NCBI GenBank assembly: GCA_030704615.1
Contig: CM060734.1
Coordinates: forward strand, 47,880,042 to 47,944,041
Direction of reading: 5' to 3'
DNA length: 64,000 nt
Origin: Takakia lepidozioides
Taxonomy: Eukaryota; Streptophyta; Takakiopsida; Takakiales; Takakiaceae
Numbering within the stretch: the first letter of the stretch is position 1; each line of letters begins with the position of its first letter. The notes below the pieces were generated by a model. The model did no database searches, was not told the DNA's origin, and worked only from the letters and a program-made list of their open reading frames with translations. Below, one piece after another: positions 58,710 to 64,000 of the stretch. The position numbers and the translations under genes were made by a program.

Positions 58710-59995
58710 ATGGACAGGGGTGTCCAGAGGTGGGCTGTGAATGCCTCTGCATGGGCGCCGTCCCGGCGCCAGTTTGATTTCTGTGTTGGTCTCTTGCCCC
58801 CGTCGGAAAGGTCCTCCGTGTTGAGGTCCGTGCTTTCGCATCTTCGCTTTTCTTTCTACTAAAGAGCTGCAGTGAAGAGACATATAGATTCTTGGGGGTT
58901 TAGGGTATAATCTCGACGACAAACGATCGACTGTAGACGTTGGAAGTATGGAGTGTCTGCACTGGAAAACCAATGAAATGCAAATTTTATGAATGCCTTA
59001 TGCAGTGGTGCCTGTCAATTGTTTGACGGGCTGCGGAAGCAGGTTAATAAATCTCGAAGATCAGAAAAAGGCTCTGATTAGTAGGTTGCTGCAGCGGAAG
59101 CTGGTGCAATCTCTTCTCGGTATTGATTATGACAGTATAATTATTGAACGCACCAGAGAAGGCAAGCCTTACTTGGTCTCTCTCTCACTCTCTCCTCCCC
59201 ATCACTCATAACGGCAGAGTTCCACCAGGCCTTGTCATTTCCAACTTTACTGTCCTCATCGAGTCAGCTAATTGCTGTTGATTCTACTGTTTACAATATG
59301 AAGTACCTTCCTACGTGTAGCCGGTATTGGTAATTTCCCCCAAAAATATATGATCTCTGCTCAACTACATGCCCGAAAAGTACCTTATCAATTTTCACTG
59401 ATAATCTCCTTACAGCACTGATCTAGTGCGGACTGTATGTGCCTTATGTATTGGAAAGTCTCAAGATCATCTCATGGGTTCATTTGGAAACAGACCCGTT
59501 GTGCACAGGTGAACAAAGTGGAGGATAGTAGCTTTCCAAACTTCAACTTCAACGTGAGCCACCATGGTGATTATGTAGTTTTAGTGTCGGAACCTCTTTG
59601 TCTGGTGGGTGTGGATGTCATGACCCATGACCCCCGCTACAAGGAGCCCCCGGCTGAATTCTTTCAAACATTTTCATCCTGCTACACTCAATTACCACCT
59701 AAAGCGCTTTTGTCATCAAGCATTTTCTATTGATTGCTGTTCATCTACCATGATGTGATCAAGTATGCGCATTCTTGACACATTTTTAAACAGGTTCTGG
59801 TGTATGAAGGAAGCTTACATCAAGGCAGTGGGAATTGGGCTTGGGTTTGAGCTGCAAAGGGCTGAGTTCTACTACCAGGGTGGAAACATAGGGGGTAATC
59901 TGGCTCATTTGTGTATCGATGGGAAGGAGAAACCAGATTGGCAGTTTTATCTGCACAGATTGGGCACTCATCATTGGGTAAGTTTCAGACTGTAA
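58710..59995 (+). CDS. AASDHPPT-type 4'-phosphopantetheinyl transferase (one internal piece unresolved)
   Basis: Exon 1 is 58710-58825 (ATG in GCCATGGAC; another ATG 12 bp upstream in frame). Exon 2 is 59043-59175, a third begins at 59509, and the last begins at about 59796 and ends TAA 59993-59995 or splices on at TGG|GTAAGT (59977). Seen: RWAVNASAWAPSRRQFDF, LISRLLQRKLVQSLLGID, REGKPYL, FPNFNFNVSHHGDYV, LVGVDVM (metal-binding Asp), then FWCMKEAYIKAVGIGLGFE (catalytic W-x-x-K-E-A). Known: such enzymes move phosphopantetheine from CoA to carrier proteins. Odd: after FFQTFSSCYTQ the usual 20-30 residues before the FWCMKEA block cannot be found with good splice sites, so an exon may be lost or very divergent. 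Function is therefore uncertain. Confidence 0.72.
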
Positions 59996-60939
59996 GTCAT
60001 GGGTTATGGTGGGTGTGGAGACAAATAACAGATATTTCAGGCAATCATGTTATTGGCTAGGGATGATGAGTTACCCCACTAGTTCTGTCATGTTGAACTG
60101 GGTGTGTAGTATACCCTGACAAGAAATAGAAAATAGTGACTAAGTAGCTATTTTCTAAGTTTCAGAAAGGTGTATCATTCATCATGATAGTCAAGTTCTT
60201 AATGGACAGGATTATCAAGCCAGATTACTTTTCCAGCAAATGCCAAAGGAACTTGCTGTCCATACCTTAGAAGAAAGCATGACAAGCCATCAACCTACTG
60301 ATAGTTTTTGAATTCCAAACACTTATGCTCAGAAGTCAACCCTCATTTAGAAGGTGTGGAAGAAGAAAGTCATCAGACATCGACCACTCATAGCTATCAA
60401 GGCAAAGGTGATGCCTTCCCTGGATCCATCACAGCCAACCAACAAACCAACAGGTTAGTGATCCCTGTGGAACCCCAGGTATATGGCCTCACCTAGTTGT
60501 TAGCCATGTCCACCATGAGAGACAAAGGAGATGGTCCTATGTCTAGATGACAAGCATAGCATTGCATCCTTATAACAACAAGATTACTGCAAAAGACATA
60601 GTGAGGAAAACCTGTTTGTTCAGCACTCACCTGGCTGGTTCTTGAGGAAGAGGCCATTGTCATCAATCTTCTTTGTCCCCCTTGAGGCTTCCCTCCTTGA
60701 GATAAGCAGACTGAGCTGCTTCTCTCCTTATGTACACTCTTGGAGTGTGGAAGGTGCAGGGGAAAAGAGGTCATGCTCATTTAAGGGCCACCACCGAGGA
60801 CCTTACAGAACTAGATAGGAGGTAGTGATATTTTCCCGAGAGCCCCCAAAATTAAAGGAGGTCTCTAGCTGGCCATGACAGGTGTCACACCCATTCTTAC
60901 TGTCAAGAATCCTAATTCCAAAGGATCTGCATCATTGGC
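59996..60939. other. 3' flank of the transferase gene; no other gene seen
   Basis: Short ORFs only. If the GTAAGT at 59977 is used, a further 3' exon of the transferase could lie here, but I could not identify one. Confidence 0.35.
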
Positions 60940-61195
60940 GTTGTGGACATTTTGGGCAGAACAAGAGGAACAGACACTACCTTTGTGAGGGGACAGAGAG
61001 AATGTACTCACAAGACGCATGTTGTAGCCTTGTGGCCTTGAAGGTTTGGGTGGAACAAGAGGGAACAGCGATATTAGCGATTTGATATAAGCGATTTGTT
61101 CGGGCTTTCCAGATTTCCTCTAGAAAGCCCATCACGCAAGCATAAATCTGCTGTGTGTGAGCTGCTGAGAAATCAGGGCCAGGGCTGGACATATT
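60940..61195 (-). mobile_element. LINE 3' fragment related to 16758-17258
   Basis: The minus strand reads HTQQIYACVMGFLEEIWKAR, the counterpart of HTQQIDACVKGFLEDIW at 16.9 kb, followed by a similar 3' tail. It is a severely 5'-truncated copy. Confidence 0.65.
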
Positions 61196-61499
61196 CTATC
61201 TTGACATCTTCCCTCCGGATTTTTCTATGCACCACTTTCAAATTGAACCTTTCGCAGATCACTTGGTATTAGGAATACCTTTTGATCTCAGCAGTCCAGG
61301 CAAGAAAGTGGTCAGAAGTACCAATATTGGTTCTATCACCAACACTTTGGCACACTGAATACAGGAGTGGTCAGCTTCTTTGTGTGCAGGCTATGTTCCC
61401 TTGTGTAAACTTTGGGGATTGGCATGCCATTGAGCCTGCATATCCTTCAATTGCTTGATTGGTCACTGCATGCAAAGTCAGGTCTGAATGACATGATCT

Positions 61500-62420
61500 T
61501 CTTGCATAGGCCTTTGTGACAATCAGACCTAGGCCAAATTCCTCATCAGATCAAGTACATAAATGTGAAACAACATAGATCTGAGACTTAGGGTTTTACC
61601 CTGGATGATCCAAACACATCTTGATCTCCAAATAGCCCAAAAGGTATGAGCTCTCAGACATCCCCACACTGGGCACCTGATTATAGGGCTGCCATGTCTA
61701 ATGTTAAGCAGCAAGAGGGAGGGGGGACTAGAAAACAGGAAGAGTTTCCTAGTTGGAGTAAAAAGTAGTAACTAGGAACCAATCTGTTTTTTCCTTGGGG
61801 CCTGTCACCAGGCAGTGTTCCAAAGATTCATGGTTTCCTGAACACATAGCACAATCCAAATCATCAGCTCTCATGAATACATTCACAGGGAGAATCTGGT
61901 GAGCAATCTTCCATAGGAAGGCGGTGAGCTTATAAGAAGCCCGATCTTTGCGCCAAATTTCTTTTCAAATTATCTGAGTCCAATTGACTTCACTCTGCAG
62001 AAGTGAGCCCCATTTGTTCACCCATTTACTGAAGAAGGATTGGGGTGGTGAGAGAAGAGAGTATCCAAGCTTGACTAGTATGCTACAAAAAAGGGGGAGC
62101 GAGCCCTATCCATCTAGTACCATTCCCCCGGATTGAACTGCAACCCTGCAAGTGGTATTGACAAAAACCAATTGAAGTGCGAGTGCTAGGCCCAATGACT
62201 GGCTTGCCCAGTGGTGGCATTGGATGAGGCTTCCCATAAACACAATCAATGACTCTAATCAAGAAGAGACCCGCTTTGGCTAAGCTTCTTTCCCCTGGGA
62301 GAGCCATACCCCCCGCTCTAAGAACCTTGAAACCAAGGCCCGTGGCACTGTCTTCATTATTTGACCGTCTTCATTATTTGACCAGGACAAGGCCAAGAGA
62401 TCAACCATGTTTGGAGATCT
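61500..62420 (-). mobile_element. Second LINE family: reverse-transcriptase C-terminal region
   Basis: From high to low coordinate: MALPGERSLAKAGLFLIR, a broken stretch, FLWKIAHQILPVNVFMRADD, CAMCSGNHESLEHCL (zinc knuckle), and WGCLRAHTFWAIWRSRCVW. This is the usual end of plant LINE ORF2. Frame breaks separate the blocks. It differs in sequence from the 16.8/61.0 kb family. Confidence 0.7.
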
Positions 62421-62508
62421 CTAGTCTTGTTACCAAACCAAGCTGGCAGGGCCCATTCCCTATGTAGTAATGTCCGAATGTAGAGCCGGATCTGAGAAAT
62501 AGTGCATG

Positions 62509-62983
62509 CACTACAACAGAAAGTGGGTCTTTTGACTCTCTGTTTGACTCGTTTTTGAGTTGTTTGTGACACTTTTATTGTCACCCTCTATAGTTAAACT
62601 GGTCTCTGACACGTAGTGACAATGGTCAAGTCGTTTCAGTCAAGCAGTCAAAGTGGTCTGACAGGTTCTGACAATGAAATGTGACAGTAAAACAGTGGGA
62701 TGTATGACGTGGAATAAAGTTGTTTGACTACAGTAAAATAAAGTAAACTGATTTTGGAATATATAATGAAATTATCCACTGTTCTTGTTGAAAAATTACG
62801 ATATGTAGTAAAGTGAAATACTACATACTTCACTGGATGGTGCTTTACAATAGTATGGTTTACAGGTTCTACTATATTATGACTGTATTTAGTTGATAAT
62901 AATTGACTGTATGCAATGAAGTTTAGTATAGGGATTTACTATGAATTAAATTGGGACTGTTGATACATTGACTGTGTATAGTG
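62509..62983. mobile_element. Candidate CACTA-like miniature element
   Basis: Left end CACTACAACAGAAAGTGG; right end ...ATAGTG, whose complement is CACTATACACAGTCAATG, so the ends pair imperfectly. The flanks are rich in subterminal TTTGACT/CTGACA-type repeats, as in CACTA elements. The interior (475 bp) has no ORF. The flanking triplets (atg, caa) do not match, so the 3-bp duplication is not supported. It sits exactly between two LINE fragments of opposite orientation. Confidence 0.45.
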
Positions 62984-62984
62984 C

Positions 62985-63960
62985 AAGGTAATAGGAAAAT
63001 CGATAATAGGAAAATCGCCAACCTGTCGGATCAGCTCTGGCCCTCAGACGCTGCCTTATGGGAACCCTCATACGAAGGTTCGAAGGGGGGCACGGCAATA
63101 CTTCTCTCTCCATCTCTCAAACCCCTCCTTTTAGCTGAAGAATCGTGGATGCCAGGCATGATCCAATTTTGCTCTCTCAAGCTCCCAAACGCCCCTGAAG
63201 CCATAGGGTTCATTAACATCTACGCTCCTAACATAGTAGCAGAACGCTCATCCTTCTGGCAACTACTAAAAAGATTGCAACCCATCCTACTACTCTTTTT
63301 TGGGTGATGGCAGGGGATTTCAATATGGTTGAGAACGAAACTGATAGAATAGGATCAGGTTCCAGCCAGCTCACCCAAGAAGAACAAGGACATTGGGAGG
63401 AATTGCTTCAAACACACAATTTCACCGAGATCGATCATCCACCAGCCCACCATGGGGGGCTTAACCCTGCCTTCACGTGGACGAACAACCGCTCCCTCCA
63501 AGACATCGGCATGGCTAGGCTAGATCGCATTTATGTCACCCTGGATATCTCAAACGGGACCTCCATTAATCCCCAAGAACCAATAGCGCAAGGTTTTGAT
63601 CATTCCTATGTTTCTGGCATAGTCTTTATGCCAAACGTAAGAAAGAAATATAGGGGCATTTACAAGCTCAACTCCAGCCACCTTTAACTTCAGTCCTTCA
63701 AGCAGGGGCTAAAGAATGCATGGTCTCAAAACGGAAACTGGATTCAATGCCCAATCCGAAGATTTCAAGCTAAGCTGCTGGCAGCTAGCAAAGAAAACCA
63801 GATCATGAGTAGACAAATTTCGAACAAGCACAAAATGAATTCGAATGATGATTCAAATGATCGCATTCTTGAAAGAGAATGTGATGCTCTCACAACGTCA
63901 GCTATCACAATTGAAAGGGAATTTGCAGCTCTCACAACTTCAGCTAGATCACATTAACCG
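62985..63960 (+). mobile_element. LINE ORF2 endonuclease domain (frame-broken), running to the window end
   Basis: First block: GGTAILLSPSL, GFINIYAPN, ERSSFWQLLKRL. A T-rich run at about 63294 then shifts the frame into MAGDFNMVENETDRIG, HPPAHHGGLNPAFTWTNN and ARLDRIYVTLD. These are the ordered motifs of the APE-type endonuclease of plant LINEs. A TAA at 63685 interrupts the same frame, which continues SFKQGLKNAWSQNGNW afterwards. The copy is inactive and continues beyond the window. Confidence 0.8.
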
Positions 63961-64000
63961 CAAGTGTTTTTTGTCTTTCTTCGTCACCCCCTCGAACCTG

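Noticed and set aside
1-64000. CRISPR arrays, bacterial operons or organellar DNA
   Set aside because: No regularly spaced short repeats. Introns, nuclear gene families and retroelements show this is nuclear plant DNA.

Overview
The window looks like nuclear DNA of a land plant. It has small-exon genes with GT-AG introns, a class A (plant type) GATA factor, a plant 'rhomboid-related' TMEM115 protein, DYW-class PPR repeats, and plant-type Ty3/gypsy, LINE, hAT and SINE debris. The number and style of degenerate DYW-PPR copies, and the long gene-poor spacers, suggest a seed-free lineage (fern, lycophyte or bryophyte) rather than a flowering plant. That is inference; I cannot name the species.

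Four genes could be rebuilt exon by exon with matching splice phases. They are a PRD3/PAIR1-like meiotic coiled-coil protein (minus, 5303-9098, first intron unresolved), a TMEM115 family Golgi protein (minus, 13785-16030, 7 exons, 312 aa), a GATA zinc-finger factor (minus, 21946-23410, 2 exons, 384 aa), and an HCNGP/SAP30BP-like coregulator (minus, 33499-36791, 6 exons, 326 aa). Two more are plausible but imperfect. One is a short RMA/RNF5-like RING protein (plus, 11861-12372) behind a promoter built of 64-bp tandem repeats. The other is an AASDHPPT-type 4'-phosphopantetheinyl transferase (plus, 58710-59995) that seems to lack a piece between its two catalytic motifs.

Layout: 0-5 kb holds the end of a chromovirus polyprotein and a LINE remnant. 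5-9 kb is the PRD3-like gene, whose middle grew by tandem duplication of exon-intron modules. 11-17 kb holds the RING gene, TMEM115 and a LINE tail. 17-30 kb holds the GATA gene and long spacers with no recognised gene. 30-31.4 kb is a non-autonomous hAT element. 33-38 kb holds the HCNGP gene and a cluster of tRNA-derived SINEs. 38.6-42.7 kb is a scrambled DYW-PPR cluster with a receptor-kinase piece inside it. 43.6-52.2 kb holds a CDC20 tail, an unrecognised stop-interrupted ORF, LRR debris and a gag/protease-like retroelement with in-frame stops. 53-58 kb holds tandem and dispersed repeats, more PPR debris and a CHD-helicase fragment. 58-64 kb holds the transferase gene, three LINE fragments and a CACTA-like element.

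The genes do not form an operon or pathway; they are unrelated housekeeping or regulatory loci separated by repeats. The most interesting signals are the exon-duplicated PRD3-like gene, the repeat-built promoter in which only the proximal unit has a canonical TATA box, and the three minus-strand ORFs at 45-52 kb that are broken only by in-frame stops.
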